Source: Mycobacterium sp. Root265 | GTDB lineage: Bacteria > Actinomycetota > Actinomycetes > Mycobacteriales > Mycobacteriaceae | NCBI RefSeq assembly: GCF_001428895.1 | Contig: NZ_LMJA01000006.1 | Location: 30,805-94,804 of the forward strand | Length of the DNA: 64,000 nucleotides | Reading direction: 5' to 3' | Part shown: piece by piece, positions 55,960 to 64,000 of the stretch | Layout: each line of letters starts with the position of its first letter | Numbering within the stretch: the first letter of the stretch is position 1 | Translations under genes and position numbers: made by a program | Notes under the pieces: model-generated | Told to the model about the DNA's origin: nothing | Seen by the model: the letters and a program-made list of their open reading frames with translations, nothing else | Database searches by the model: none

Positions 55960-57459
55960 CTACTGACCCCCCTGCTCGGCGAGCAGGTCGGCGAGCGCGC
56001 CGAGTCCGGCGGCGTTCGAGGCCTTCACAAGTACAACATCCCCCTCGGCCAGTTCGGCCCTCAGCAAATCCAGTGCGGCGTCGGCGTCGGGAACCAGCAC
56101 CGCCTCACTGCCCCATGAGCCTTCCATCACCGCCCCCTGGAGCATGGCGTTCATCGGTCTCCCGGTTCCCACGACAATCAGACGAGACACATCTAAGCGC
56201 ACGGCGAACCTGCCGATGCGATCGTGTTCGGATATCGCGTCGTCCCCGAGTTCGCCCATCTCGCCCAGGACAGCCCAGCTACGCCGTTTTCGGCCGGTGG
56301 TCGTGACGGCCTCACGCGCCATCCAGGCCAGCGCTTTCAGCCCGGCCGTCATCGAATCCGGGTTGGCGTTGTAGGCGTCGTTGATGATGGTGACGCCATC
56401 GGCGCGGGTGCTGACATGCATCCGGCGCGCCGAGACCGGACCGGCCGCGGCGAGGGCGTCGGCCACCTGCTGCAGGGTCGCCCCGCATTCCAGCGCGACC
56501 GCGGCCGCGCACAGCGCGTTGGACACCTGGTGTTCGCCGTGCACGGCCAGCGCGACGTCGACCGCACCGTCGCCGGCGTGCAGCGTGAAGCGCGGGCGCG
56601 CCAGCTCGTCCAGGGACTCCGCACTCGACCAGACATCGGCGCCCGAACCGCGTGACACCCGCACCACCCGGGCCCGGGTCTTCTCGGCCATCGCGGCGAC
56701 CGCCGAGTCGTCGGCGTTGAGCACGACCACCCCGGACTCCGGAACAGCTTGCGGCAGTTCTGATTTGGTCGCCGCAATGATCTCGCGCGAGCCGAACTCG
56801 CCGAGATGGGCGGTGCCGACGTTCAGCACCACCCCGATCGACGGTGTCGCGATGGAGGCCAGTGCCGCGATATTGCCGGGATGGCGTGCCGACATCTCCA
56901 GGATGAGGAAGTCGGTCTCGGCGGTGGAGCGCAGCACGGTCCACGGATGGCCGAGCTCGTTGTTGAACGAACCCGGTGGGGCCACCACCTCGCCGAGCGG
57001 CGCCAGCACCGCAGCCAGAAGATCCTTGGTCGAGGTCTTTCCCGACGACCCGGTGACACCGATGATGCGCAGTCCGCCCGCCACCAACTCGGCGGCCACC
57101 GCGGAGGCCAGCTTGGCCAGCGCGGCGAGCACCGCGGCGCCCGACCCGGCCGCGTCATCGTGCTCCAGTGCACCCGACGCGGTGTCGGCGGCCGCGACGG
57201 CGGGCACCACGACGGCAGGCACGCCGACCGGGCGGGCGGCGAGCACCGCCACCGCGCCCGAGGCGATGGCCCCAGCCGCGAAATCATGGCCATCGGAGCG
57301 GGCGCCCGGCAAGGCCAGGAACAGCCCGCCGGGGGTGATCGCCCGCGAATCGAACTCGACGGTGCCGGTGATCCGGACGGTTTCGGCCTCGGCCTCGGTG
57401 ATATCGGCCAGCTCGCCACCGACGATCTCGGCGACCCGGGCCAGCGTCATCGCGATCAT
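55960..57459 (-). CDS. murF: UDP-MurNAc-tripeptide--D-Ala-D-Ala ligase
   Basis: 499 residues. The P-loop is [19 protein letters not shown], followed by the MurF-typical [23 protein letters not shown], and [19 protein letters not shown]. It adds D-Ala-D-Ala to complete the stem pentapeptide. The ATG overlaps the murE stop (ATGA). Ala-rich stretches at ~75-115 are longer than in many homologues but lie in a variable loop. Confidence 0.96.
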   Translation of the reverse strand: MIAMTLARVAEIVGGELADITEAEAETVRITGTVEFDSRAITPGGLFLALPGARSDGHDFAAGAIASGAVAVLAARPVGVPAVVVPAVAAADTASGALEHDDAAGSGAAVLAALAKLASAVAAELVAGGLRIIGVTGSSGKTSTKDLLAAVLAPLGEVVAPPGSFNNELGHPWTVLRSTAETDFLILEMSARHPGNIAALASIATPSIGVVLNVGTAHLGEFGSREIIAATKSELPQAVPESGVVVLNADDSAVAAMAEKTRARVVRVSRGSGADVWSSAESLDELARPRFTLHAGDGAVDVALAVHGEHQVSNALCAAAVALECGATLQQVADALAAAGPVSARRMHVSTRADGVTIINDAYNANPDSMTAGLKALAWMAREAVTTTGRKRRSWAVLGEMGELGDDAISEHDRIGRFAVRLDVSRLIVVGTGRPMNAMLQGAVMEGSWGSEAVLVPDADAALDLLRAELAEGDVVLVKASNAAGLGALADLLAEQGGQ

Positions 57460-58970
57460 CGGGTCCGCCCGAGGGCGGTCAGCGCGTCGGCGAGCTCTAC
57501 CCGATCGTCGAACGGACGGGTGACGCCACCGCTGGTCTGCCCGGATTCGTGGCCCTTTCCGGCGATCAGCACCACATCTCCGGTGCGCGCCCAGGCCACG
57601 GCGTGGTCGATGGCCGCGCGGCGGTCCCCGATCTCGACGACCTCGGCGGTCCGGCCGGTGGTACCGGCCAGCACGGCGGCCCGGATGGCCGCCGGGTCCT
57701 CATCGCGCGGGTTGTCATCGGTGACGACCACGAGGTCGGCCAGTTCGGCGCCGACCCGGCCCATCGGTTCGCGCTTGCCCACGTCACGGTTGCCGCCGGC
57801 GCCGAACACCACGGCGATCCGGGCGCCGGGCTCCTGGTCGCGCAATGTCTGCAGCACCGCCTCCAGCGCACCCGGCTTATGGGCGTAGTCGACGAGCGCC
57901 AGGAAGTCCTGACCGCGGTCGACGATCTCCAGCCGGCCCGGCACCGCCGCGGCACGCAGACCGGGGGCGCTCTGCTCCGGCGACACCCCGACCACGTCGA
58001 GCAGTGCCACCGCGAGCAGCGCGTTGGCGATGTTGTAGCGCCCCGGCAGGGCGATCTGCAGGGTGTGGTGCACCCCGGCGGGGTCGACGGCGACGAACTC
58101 CTGGCCGCCCTGCCCGACCGCGCGCACCGCGTCGATCCCCCAGTCGGCGTCCGCGCCGCCGGCACTGACCCGCACCGGCGATCGGGACCGCTCCGCGATC
58201 TGGCGGCCCCAGTCATCGTCGACGCAGACCACCGCGTGCGCGGCATGGGTGGGCGCCGCGGGTTCGAACAGCCGGGCCTTGGCGTCCAGGTAGTCCTCCA
58301 TCGTCGGATGGAAGTCGAGGTGGTCGCGGGAGAGGTTGGTGAAACCGCCGGCCTCGAAGACCGTCCCGTCGACGCGGCCCAGCGTCAACGCATGGCTGGA
58401 CACCTCCATCACCACCGTGTCCACGCCGCGTTCCAGCATCACCGCCAGCAGCGCCTGCAGGTCGGGGGCCTCCGGTGTGGTCAGTGAGCTGGGCTCGTCG
58501 CGTCCGTCGATGCGTATGCCGACGGTGCCGATCAGGCCCACGGTCCGACCGGCGGCCCGAAGGCCCGCCTCGACCAGATAGGTGGTGGTCGTCTTGCCCG
58601 ACGTTCCGGTGACACCGATGACGCGCAGCGTCCGGGACGGATGACCGTAGACATCGGCGGCGAGCGCGCCGAGCACCGCCCGCGGTTCGGGATGCACTAG
58701 CACCGCGGCATCCAGGTCGGCGGGCAGCTGTTCGGCACCGGCCGGATCGGTCAGCACGGCCAGCGCACCGGCGGCCACGGCGTCGGCGGCGAATCGAGCT
58801 CCGTGTGCCGATGCCCCCGGTAGCGCGGCGAACAGGTCCCCGGGCCGGACGTCCTGGCTGCGCAATGTCACACCGGTCACCCGGGTGTGGGCGCTCACCG
58901 CGAGCACTCCGATCCGCTCGGCCAGCGGTCCGAGCAGCTCACCGGAGGGTTGGGAGGGACGCAGTTTCAT
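57456..58970 (-). CDS. murE: UDP-MurNAc-L-Ala-D-Glu--meso-diaminopimelate ligase
   Basis: 504 residues. [17 protein letters not shown] is the UDP-binding end, [21 protein letters not shown] the P-loop, and [14 protein letters not shown] the MurE block. [13 protein letters not shown] contains the D-N-P-R motif diagnostic of meso-DAP specificity, as expected for mycobacterial peptidoglycan. It starts 55 bp after ftsI, the only sizeable gap in the upper half of the operon, and overlaps murF. Confidence 0.97.
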   Translation of the reverse strand: MKLRPSQPSGELLGPLAERIGVLAVSAHTRVTGVTLRSQDVRPGDLFAALPGASAHGARFAADAVAAGALAVLTDPAGAEQLPADLDAAVLVHPEPRAVLGALAADVYGHPSRTLRVIGVTGTSGKTTTTYLVEAGLRAAGRTVGLIGTVGIRIDGRDEPSSLTTPEAPDLQALLAVMLERGVDTVVMEVSSHALTLGRVDGTVFEAGGFTNLSRDHLDFHPTMEDYLDAKARLFEPAAPTHAAHAVVCVDDDWGRQIAERSRSPVRVSAGGADADWGIDAVRAVGQGGQEFVAVDPAGVHHTLQIALPGRYNIANALLAVALLDVVGVSPEQSAPGLRAAAVPGRLEIVDRGQDFLALVDYAHKPGALEAVLQTLRDQEPGARIAVVFGAGGNRDVGKREPMGRVGAELADLVVVTDDNPRDEDPAAIRAAVLAGTTGRTAEVVEIGDRRAAIDHAVAWARTGDVVLIAGKGHESGQTSGGVTRPFDDRVELADALTALGRTR

Positions 58971-59025
58971 GGCGTTGCCACAGTACCGGGGAGCAGAACA
59001 ACGGCCGCGACGACGCGGACCGCGG

Positions 59026-60900
59026 TTATTCGGCCACCAGCGTCAGCGGCGGACCGGGATCGGCCGACAGCGGCACGTTCTCGCGCTGCAGCAACCAGGC
59101 CGCGATGTTGTGGAACAGCGGGGCCATGGTGGTGCCCGGCTGCCCGTCGGCGGTGCGGTGCGGGTTGTCGGCCATGATGCCGACGACGTAGCGGGGGTCG
59201 TCGGAGGGAGCCAGTCCGGCGAATGTGATCCAGTAGTGGTCGTCGTAGTAGCAGCCGCAGTTCGGGTTGATCTGCTGGGCGGTTCCGGTCTTTCCGGCGA
59301 TCTGATAGCCCTCGACCGCCGCCTGCCACCCGGTGCCCTGCTGCACGCCGCGCGGGTCGCGTTGCACGGTGGCGCGCAACATGTTGCGCACCGCCACCGC
59401 GGTCGCCGGCGAGACCACCCGGATACCCTCGGGCGCGTCCTCGGCGCTGCGGGTGCCGTCGGCGGCGACGACGGCCTTCACGATCCGCGGCGGGATGCGC
59501 ATACCGTCGTTGGCGATGGCCTGGTACATCCCCGCCATCTGCAGCAGGGTCATCGAAAGACCCTGCCCGATGGGCAGGTTGGCGAAGGAGCTGCCCGACC
59601 ACTGATCGATGGGCGGGACCAGACCCGCGCTCTCACCCGGCAATCCGACGCCGGTGCGCTCACCGAGCCCGAACTTGGCCAGCATCTCGGCGTACTTCTC
59701 GGGCCCGAAGCGCTGGGCCAGCATCAGGGTGCCCACGTTGGAGGACTTCCCGAAAACGCCTGTGGTGGTGTACTGGTCGACGCCGTGGTTCCAGGCGTCC
59801 TTGACCGTGACCCCACCCATGTCGATGGAGCCCGGAACGGACAGCACCTCATCGGGATTGGTCAGTCCCATCTCGATGGCCGTGGCGGCGGCGACGATCT
59901 TGTTCACCGAGCCCGGCTCGAAGGGCGAGGCGACGGCCGGGTTGCCCATCTGCTTGGTGGCCTGCCGGCCGACGTCCTGGGAGGGGTCGAACGTGTTGTC
60001 GTTCGACATCGCCAGCACCTCACCGGTTTTGGCGTCCAGGACGACCGCGGAGACGTTGCTCGCGCCGGAGACGTCCTTGGCCTGCTGGACCTGCTGCTGG
60101 ACGTAGAACTGGATGTCGTCGTCGAGGGTCAGTTGCACGGTCGAACCATCGACCGCCTCATGACGGTTGCGCATGCTGCCCGGGATCATCACGCCGTCGG
60201 AGCCGCGGTCATAGGTGACCGAGCCGTCGGTTCCGGCCAGCTTGGCATCCATCGAGTCTTCCAGCCCCAGCAGACCGTGTCCGTCCCAGTCGATTCCGCC
60301 GACGATATTGGCGGCCAGCGAGCCACCGGGATACTGACGGATGTCCTGACGCTCGGAACCGACCTCGGGGAACTTGGCCATGATGGCCTCGGCGACGGCC
60401 GGATCGACCGCGCGGGCCAGGTAGGCGAAGGAGTCCTTGCTGGTGAGCTTGGCCAGCAGGGTCCTGGCGTCGGGCCTGTTGTTCAGCCGGGTCGCGATCT
60501 CGGTGGCGATCTCACGAAGCCGGGTGTCCGGATCGGGCTCCTCGGGATCCTTGGCCTTCTCCTCCTCGAGCTGCTTGCGCACCTTCACCGGCTGGAAGGT
60601 CAGCGCCCGGGCCTCGATGGTGAAGGCGAGCTTGTCGTCGTTGCGGTCGACGATGCTGCCGCGCACGGCTTTCTGCACGTCGGTCACCTTGAGCTGACCG
60701 GCGGCCTCCGCGCGCAGACCGGCGGCATTGGAGATCTGGAGATTGAACAGCTGCGCGGCGGCGACGACGAGGACCAGAAAGATGACGACGTTGCCTGCGC
60801 GGTGCCGGAAGACGAAGGACGAACTGCGCAAACCGGTCTGGGGCTCCGGGCGACGGATCCGCCGGTCTGTCGCGGCGTGTTCCTGCGACTTGCGACTCAT
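59026..60900 (-). CDS. ftsI: Septal peptidoglycan transpeptidase (PBP3)
   Basis: 624 residues; called pbpB in mycobacteria. A short basic cytoplasmic tail and one membrane helix (~37-55) precede the class B PBP dimerisation domain ([13 protein letters not shown]). In the transpeptidase domain the nucleophile is Ser331 (SVNK), then S386-S-N388, and K537-T-G. A Cys pair (548, 550; [10 protein letters not shown]) follows the KTG strand, where actinobacterial FtsI proteins often have an additional disulfide. It cross-links septal glycan made by FtsW. The ATG overlaps the stop of the ftsL-like gene. Confidence 0.97.
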   Translation of the reverse strand: MSRKSQEHAATDRRIRRPEPQTGLRSSSFVFRHRAGNVVIFLVLVVAAAQLFNLQISNAAGLRAEAAGQLKVTDVQKAVRGSIVDRNDDKLAFTIEARALTFQPVKVRKQLEEEKAKDPEEPDPDTRLREIATEIATRLNNRPDARTLLAKLTSKDSFAYLARAVDPAVAEAIMAKFPEVGSERQDIRQYPGGSLAANIVGGIDWDGHGLLGLEDSMDAKLAGTDGSVTYDRGSDGVMIPGSMRNRHEAVDGSTVQLTLDDDIQFYVQQQVQQAKDVSGASNVSAVVLDAKTGEVLAMSNDNTFDPSQDVGRQATKQMGNPAVASPFEPGSVNKIVAAATAIEMGLTNPDEVLSVPGSIDMGGVTVKDAWNHGVDQYTTTGVFGKSSNVGTLMLAQRFGPEKYAEMLAKFGLGERTGVGLPGESAGLVPPIDQWSGSSFANLPIGQGLSMTLLQMAGMYQAIANDGMRIPPRIVKAVVAADGTRSAEDAPEGIRVVSPATAVAVRNMLRATVQRDPRGVQQGTGWQAAVEGYQIAGKTGTAQQINPNCGCYYDDHYWITFAGLAPSDDPRYVVGIMADNPHRTADGQPGTTMAPLFHNIAAWLLQRENVPLSADPGPPLTLVAE

Positions 60901-61955
60901 GCCGGCGCCCCGGGCACGGCCACGGCCGCCTCGGGAGCGACCGGAACCTCGACCGGTGCCGGCGCCTCAACCGGTGCGGGCCCGACGTTTTCGATACCGC
61001 CGACCGGGCCGGGCTGCGCGGGCAGCTCCGGAGCCGCCAGATGCGGGAGTCCGTCGGCGGGCAGCGGAGCGGGTAGCAGGTCGGCGACGGGCGGCACGGC
61101 GGCGGGATCCATCGGGGCGGCAAGCGGTGCGGCCAGCGGTGCGGCAGGGGCGAGCGGGGCGGTCAGTGGCGTCGCGGGAACCGGGGCCTGCGCTCGCGGT
61201 GGTACCCGCACCACGACCTCGCGTGGGTCCACGACCCGGGGTGCCGGCGGCGCATCGGCGGCCGGACGTGCCGGCCGCTCCGTCACCGGGGTGTCATCGG
61301 GCAGCGGGGAGTTCAGCGGCGGCGGCGGAACACCCTCGGCCGGCTTGGGTGTGCCCACCACCACCCAGGCGCCGGTCGCATCCTGCACCAGATGCGCGGT
61401 GTCACGGGACGGGATCATGCCCAGTTCGCGGGCGGCCTCGGCCAGCGCCGGCGGGGCCTGCGCCTCCAGCACATCGCGTTCCAAGGCTTCTTTCTGCTGG
61501 GCCAGAGCCTGATTCAGCTGACGTGCATGCCCGAGCTGATAGGAGCGTTCGGCGGCATCGGTGGACAGCCACAGCGTGACGCCCAGTCCGATGCCGAGGG
61601 CGCCGATGACCAGCACCACGAACGGCACCCGCGCCGCAAGGGTCCGCGGGTTGAACTCGATCTCGGACAGCCGGGCGATCAGCCGTTCCCGCAGTGGCAG
61701 ACGGACAACTTTGGGGGCCTTGGCCTTACGTGCCTTGGCGCGGGCCTTGGCCTGGCTGGCGTTCTTGGGCCGGGCGGGCGCGTCGGCGGGACGCCGCATC
61801 GGGGTGCTCTTCGGCGCCGACCGCTGCGGACGCTGCTCGGGCGCACCGCGGCGCTTGCGGGCCGGCGCTTCGGTCTGCCGGGCGCGGGAACGCTGGGGGT
61901 TGCCGCGCCGAGCCTCGTCGGCGCCGGGCACCGGTGCGGGTCGCTTGCCCTTCAT
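60897..61955 (-). CDS. ftsL: FtsL-like divisome protein with Pro/Ala-rich tail
   Basis: 352 residues, equivalent in position to Rv2164c/MSMEG_4234, described as mycobacterial FtsL. A strongly basic cytoplasmic region (~1-95; many Arg/Lys) precedes one transmembrane helix (~108-130, [21 protein letters not shown]). A coiled-coil zipper follows (~132-175, [31 protein letters not shown] split over two heptad blocks). The last ~170 residues are low-complexity Pro/Ala/Val. FtsL with FtsQ and FtsB activates FtsWI. It overlaps both rsmH and ftsI by 4 bp. Confidence 0.88.
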   Translation of the reverse strand: MKGKRPAPVPGADEARRGNPQRSRARQTEAPARKRRGAPEQRPQRSAPKSTPMRRPADAPARPKNASQAKARAKARKAKAPKVVRLPLRERLIARLSEIEFNPRTLAARVPFVVLVIGALGIGLGVTLWLSTDAAERSYQLGHARQLNQALAQQKEALERDVLEAQAPPALAEAARELGMIPSRDTAHLVQDATGAWVVVGTPKPAEGVPPPPLNSPLPDDTPVTERPARPAADAPPAPRVVDPREVVVRVPPRAQAPVPATPLTAPLAPAAPLAAPLAAPMDPAAVPPVADLLPAPLPADGLPHLAAPELPAQPGPVGGIENVGPAPVEAPAPVEVPVAPEAAVAVPGAPA

Positions 61956-63076
61956 GAGTGGTCCTTTCCGGCAACCTTTTCCAATGCCCGTAACCGCACC
62001 GAGGCGCTTCGCGGGTTCCGTTCGATCTCGTCGGCGTCGGCCTGTTCGGCCCCGCGGGTCAGTGAGACGAATTCGGCTTCATACCCGGGTAATTCGACCG
62101 GGAGCCCGGGCGGCGTGCGGGATGCCGTGGCGGCGGCGAACAGTCCCTTGACGATCTTGTCCTCCAGCGACTGATAGGCCATCACGACAATGCGCCCGCC
62201 GCCGGACAACGCCGCCAGCGAGGCCGGCAGGGCATCACGCAACGAATCGAGTTCGGCGTTGACCGCGATTCGCAGCGCCTGGAAGGTCCGCTTGGCCGGA
62301 TGGCCGCCGGTGCGCCGGGTCGCGGCGGGAATCGCCTCGTACAGCAGCTCCACCAGCTCGGCGGTGCTGTTCAGCGGTTGCCGCGCACGACGTTTCACCA
62401 CTCGGGAGGCGATCCGGCTGGCGAACCGCTCCTCGCCGTATTCGCGCAGCACCCGCGTGAGCGCCCGCTCGTCGTAGGTGTTGAGGATGTCGGCCGCGGT
62501 GAGTTCGGCGTCGGGATCCATCCGCATGTCCAGTGGCGCGTCGTGTGCGTAGGAGAAGCCGCGGTCGATCAGGTCCAGCTGCATCGAGGACACGCCGAGG
62601 TCGAAAAGCGCTCCGTCGACGGTGATTTCGTCCCGCTCGGCCCAGTAACCGTCGTAGCGGGTGCGGACGAACCGGAAACGGTCGCCGAAGGGCGCCAGCC
62701 GTTCGGTGGCGATGCGCAGCGCATCGGGGTCGCGGTCCAGGCCGACGACATGCAGTCCGGGCAGTTCGGTGAGGAAGCGTTCGGTATGCCCGCCGGCACC
62801 CAGGGTCGCGTCGACCAGGACTGCTCCGGTGCCGTCGGGGTGGTGACGGGTAAGTGCCGGCCTCAGAAGCTCGACGCAGCGGTCGAGGAGGACGGGGACG
62901 TGGCCATGATCGGAATCGTCAGGCACTGCGGCTCCCCTGTTGCGAAGGGGCGCCCCTGCAACGGGGTCCCTGTCCGAGGGTGCGGACCTGGCGTCGGGGA
63001 AGTACGCCAGGGCCGGTTCGGACAGAGGCCGCGTTGCACGGGCAGGGTGGTCAGATGATGTCGCGAAGAGTGTCAT
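61952..63076 (-). CDS. rsmH: 16S rRNA m4C1402 methyltransferase
   Basis: 374 residues, also called mraW. The start at 63076 overlaps the end of mraZ by 26 bp; it is kept because the N-terminal extension ([18 protein letters not shown]) resembles the one in M. tuberculosis. [13 protein letters not shown] opens the core, the SAM-binding motif is [15 protein letters not shown], and [11 protein letters not shown] and [15 protein letters not shown] are family signatures. It methylates C1402 of 16S rRNA. It is the second gene of the dcw operon. Confidence 0.96.
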   Translation of the reverse strand: MTLFATSSDHPARATRPLSEPALAYFPDARSAPSDRDPVAGAPLRNRGAAVPDDSDHGHVPVLLDRCVELLRPALTRHHPDGTGAVLVDATLGAGGHTERFLTELPGLHVVGLDRDPDALRIATERLAPFGDRFRFVRTRYDGYWAERDEITVDGALFDLGVSSMQLDLIDRGFSYAHDAPLDMRMDPDAELTAADILNTYDERALTRVLREYGEERFASRIASRVVKRRARQPLNSTAELVELLYEAIPAATRRTGGHPAKRTFQALRIAVNAELDSLRDALPASLAALSGGGRIVVMAYQSLEDKIVKGLFAAATASRTPPGLPVELPGYEAEFVSLTRGAEQADADEIERNPRSASVRLRALEKVAGKDHS

Positions 63077-63482
63077 CGCTGGCCGCGGAGAAGGTCTCTT
63101 CGTGGGTCTCCTGGTACTGCAGCCAAGCCTGTGCGTCCCAGATCTCCAGGTGACCGAGCGAGCCGATCACCACGCATTCCTTGGACAGGTTGGCGTACCG
63201 GCGATGTTCGGCCGACAGGGTGATCCGGCCCTGTGCGTCGGGATGCTGCTCATCGGCACCGGCCGCCAGGTTCCGCACATAGGCGCGGGCCTGAGGATCG
63301 CTGCGTGAGGCGAGCATCGCCTTCTCGGCCAGCTTCTCGAACTCCGTCCGCGGGTACACGGCCAGGCTGTGATCTTGGTGCTTTGTAACCATCAACCCTC
63401 CTGCCAGTGCGTCGCGGAACTTGGCGGGCAATGTCAGTCGCCCTTTGTCGTCGAGCTTGGGCGTGTAGGTGCCGAGAAACAT
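63051..63482 (-). CDS. mraZ: Transcriptional regulator MraZ
   Basis: 143 residues from the ATG at 63482 ([19 protein letters not shown]), with GGAGG about 8 nt upstream; an open frame 102 bp longer would cover the operator and is rejected. Two SpoVT/AbrB-like repeats are visible: [13 protein letters not shown] and [13 protein letters not shown]. MraZ forms rings that bind tandem GTGGG boxes in its own promoter and usually represses the dcw operon. Three such boxes are present upstream. Confidence 0.97.
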   Translation of the reverse strand: MFLGTYTPKLDDKGRLTLPAKFRDALAGGLMVTKHQDHSLAVYPRTEFEKLAEKAMLASRSDPQARAYVRNLAAGADEQHPDAQGRITLSAEHRRYANLSKECVVIGSLGHLEIWDAQAWLQYQETHEETFSAASDDTLRDII

Positions 63483-63557
63483 CTCGCCACCTCCCACCAC
63501 TCGGTTGGATCCCGAGTCGCTTCTGCCCTCTTGGCGGAGCTCCGGTTGCTCCGTTGT

Positions 63558-63584
63558 CCGCCACTTTACCCCACAATCCCCCAC
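63558..63584 (-). promoter_or_regulatory. MraZ operator: three 10-bp-spaced GTGGG boxes over a -10 element
   Basis: On the minus strand the sequence reads GTGGGGGATT, GTGGGGTAAA, GTGGCGG, that is two exact and one near-exact GTGGG box each separated by 5 nt. This is the known MraZ box arrangement. A TAAAGT -10-like hexamer at 63563-63568 lies between boxes two and three, so MraZ binding would occlude RNA polymerase. It ends about 75 bp before the mraZ ATG. Confidence 0.8.
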
Positions 63585-63732
63585 TTAGCTCCATTTGCTG
63601 CCACCGAGTTGGTCCCACGCCCCACTCCAGGACCACGAGCGCCCCTACGCCCCACCCGCCATATCCCCACGGCACCCGTCCGATTGGGCGAAACCGCAGC
63701 TAGAGGCGCCAGTAGACCCTTTGCGGGCACTG

Positions 63733-63758
63733 GTGGGGAGCGGTGGGGAGAAAGTGGG
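63733..63758 (+). promoter_or_regulatory. Second GTGGG array, plus-strand orientation
   Basis: Three GTGGGG repeats start at 63733, 63743 and 63754 (10- and 11-bp steps), with another pair at 63847 and 63857 (10-bp step). They have the spacing of MraZ boxes but face the opposite way and lie about 150-290 bp upstream of the main operator. They could be auxiliary MraZ sites; this is inference. Confidence 0.45.
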
Positions 63759-63812
63759 GACGCCGCCCTGACACCGCCGACACGCCGCGGTTCCTGGGGT
63801 GCCATCGGGCAC

Positions 63813-63845
63813 AAAAAACGGGGCAGCTCCTGACGGAGCTACCCC
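63813..63845 (-). terminator. Rho-independent terminator after the DUF3040 gene
   Basis: On the minus strand a hairpin GGGG-T-AGCTCC-GTCA-GGAGCT-G-CCCC is followed by CG and six Ts. Stem and T-tract are textbook. It lies 24 bp past the DUF3040 stop codon and separates that gene from the dcw operon. Confidence 0.9.
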
Positions 63846-63868
63846 GGTGGGGAGAAGTGGGTTAACCG

Positions 63869-64000
63869 CTACTCGTCGAAACGCCGACGGAACCGATCCT
63901 CCATGCGGCTGGTGAAAGACCCGCCGCCGGAGCTCTTACCGCGCTTGGGCCGCGCCGAACCCGACGAGGGCGCCGACTTGTCGGTCGGACCGGACGCGCG
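63869..64000 (-). CDS. DUF3040-family membrane protein (C-terminal fragment, cut by window edge)
   Basis: Only the last 43 residues are in the window. They end in GGGSFTSRMEDRFRRRFDE, which matches the C-terminus of the M. tuberculosis Rv2169c type of DUF3040 protein. A Lys/Ser/Gly-rich stretch (PKRGKSSGGG) precedes it. The full protein should be about 130 residues with two membrane helices. Its position upstream of mraZ is conserved in mycobacteria. Its function is unknown. Confidence 0.85.
   Translation of the reverse strand, partial: RASGPTDKSAPSSGSARPKRGKSSGGGSFTSRMEDRFRRRFDE

Larger units (their letters stand above)
63483..63868. other. 386-bp mraZ upstream region rich in GTGGG motifs
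   Basis: No gene is seen here. The stretch holds the dcw promoter and operator, a terminator for the upstream DUF3040 gene, and eleven exact GTGGG pentamers. Six are on the minus strand (5' ends at 63574, 63584, 63618, 63625, 63655 and 63670). Five are on the plus strand (from 63733, 63743, 63754, 63847 and 63857). Several are spaced 10 bp apart, as in MraZ operators. Confidence 0.7.

Noticed and set aside
58885-61512. Long plus-strand open frame opposite ftsI and ftsL (875 codons)
   Set aside because: It lies opposite two certain division genes and shows no family motif; its Gly/Ala/Ser-rich end mirrors the Pro/Ala tail of the FtsL-like protein.

Overview
The window is high-GC actinobacterial chromosome and almost certainly comes from Mycobacteriaceae, most likely a fast-growing Mycolicibacterium-type species. 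The reasons are a mycobacterial division and cell-wall (dcw) cluster running into wag31, a meso-DAP-type MurE, a DUF3040 gene (Rv2169c-like) upstream of mraZ, a 13E12-type DUF222/HNH gene with a mycobacterial LexA box, and a split cydABDC operon. No rRNA, tRNA, CRISPR array or insertion sequence was recognised.

Layout. 1-1.4 kb (minus): end of a polar amino-acid ABC importer (permease cut by the window edge, plus its binding lipoprotein). 1.7-8.5 kb (plus): an HdeD-like membrane protein, the cytochrome bd operon cydA-cydB-cydD-cydC, and a small DUF4190 protein. 8.5-16.9 kb (minus): acyl-CoA thioesterase II, pyruvate kinase and both glutamate synthase subunits. 17-20.1 kb: two small membrane proteins, a short malate:quinone oxidoreductase and a divergent LysR regulator.

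20.1-31.3 kb (minus): the main accessory locus, a six-gene run reading from 31.3 kb downward. It encodes an SCO6745-family protein, a Kef/CPA2-type antiporter, a flavin-dependent-halogenase-like protein, a 1835-residue KS-AT-DH-KR-ACP polyketide synthase, and a two-gene ABC-2 exporter. The last three genes are joined by 4-bp GTGA overlaps. The architecture resembles iterative aromatic (6-methylsalicylate/naphthoate-type) synthases next to a tailoring halogenase and export or self-protection genes. This is the best candidate here for an undescribed biosynthetic system.

31.4-44.5 kb: a probably SOS-controlled DUF222/HNH protein, a universal stress protein, a tripartite tricarboxylate transporter (tctCBA) divergent from its CitA/CitB-type two-component system, a cytochrome P450, a lipoprotein of the serine beta-lactamase-like family that lacks its catalytic residues, a glutamine amidotransferase, an SDR39U1-type epimerase, a phosphoribosyltransferase and a small acidic membrane protein.

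44.5-64 kb (minus): the dcw cluster. In transcription order it is DUF3040 gene (partial) | terminator | mraZ-rsmH-ftsL-ftsI-murE-murF-mraY-[gap]-ftsW-murG-murC-ftsQ-ftsZ-pgeF-yggS-sepF-yggT-wag31. Almost every junction overlaps or abuts. The exception is mraY to ftsW, where murD normally lies: here there are only 284 bp, containing a 31-bp tandem repeat that copies the mraY stop region. The missing murD is the most striking anomaly in the core part of the window and is either a real relocation or an assembly fault.
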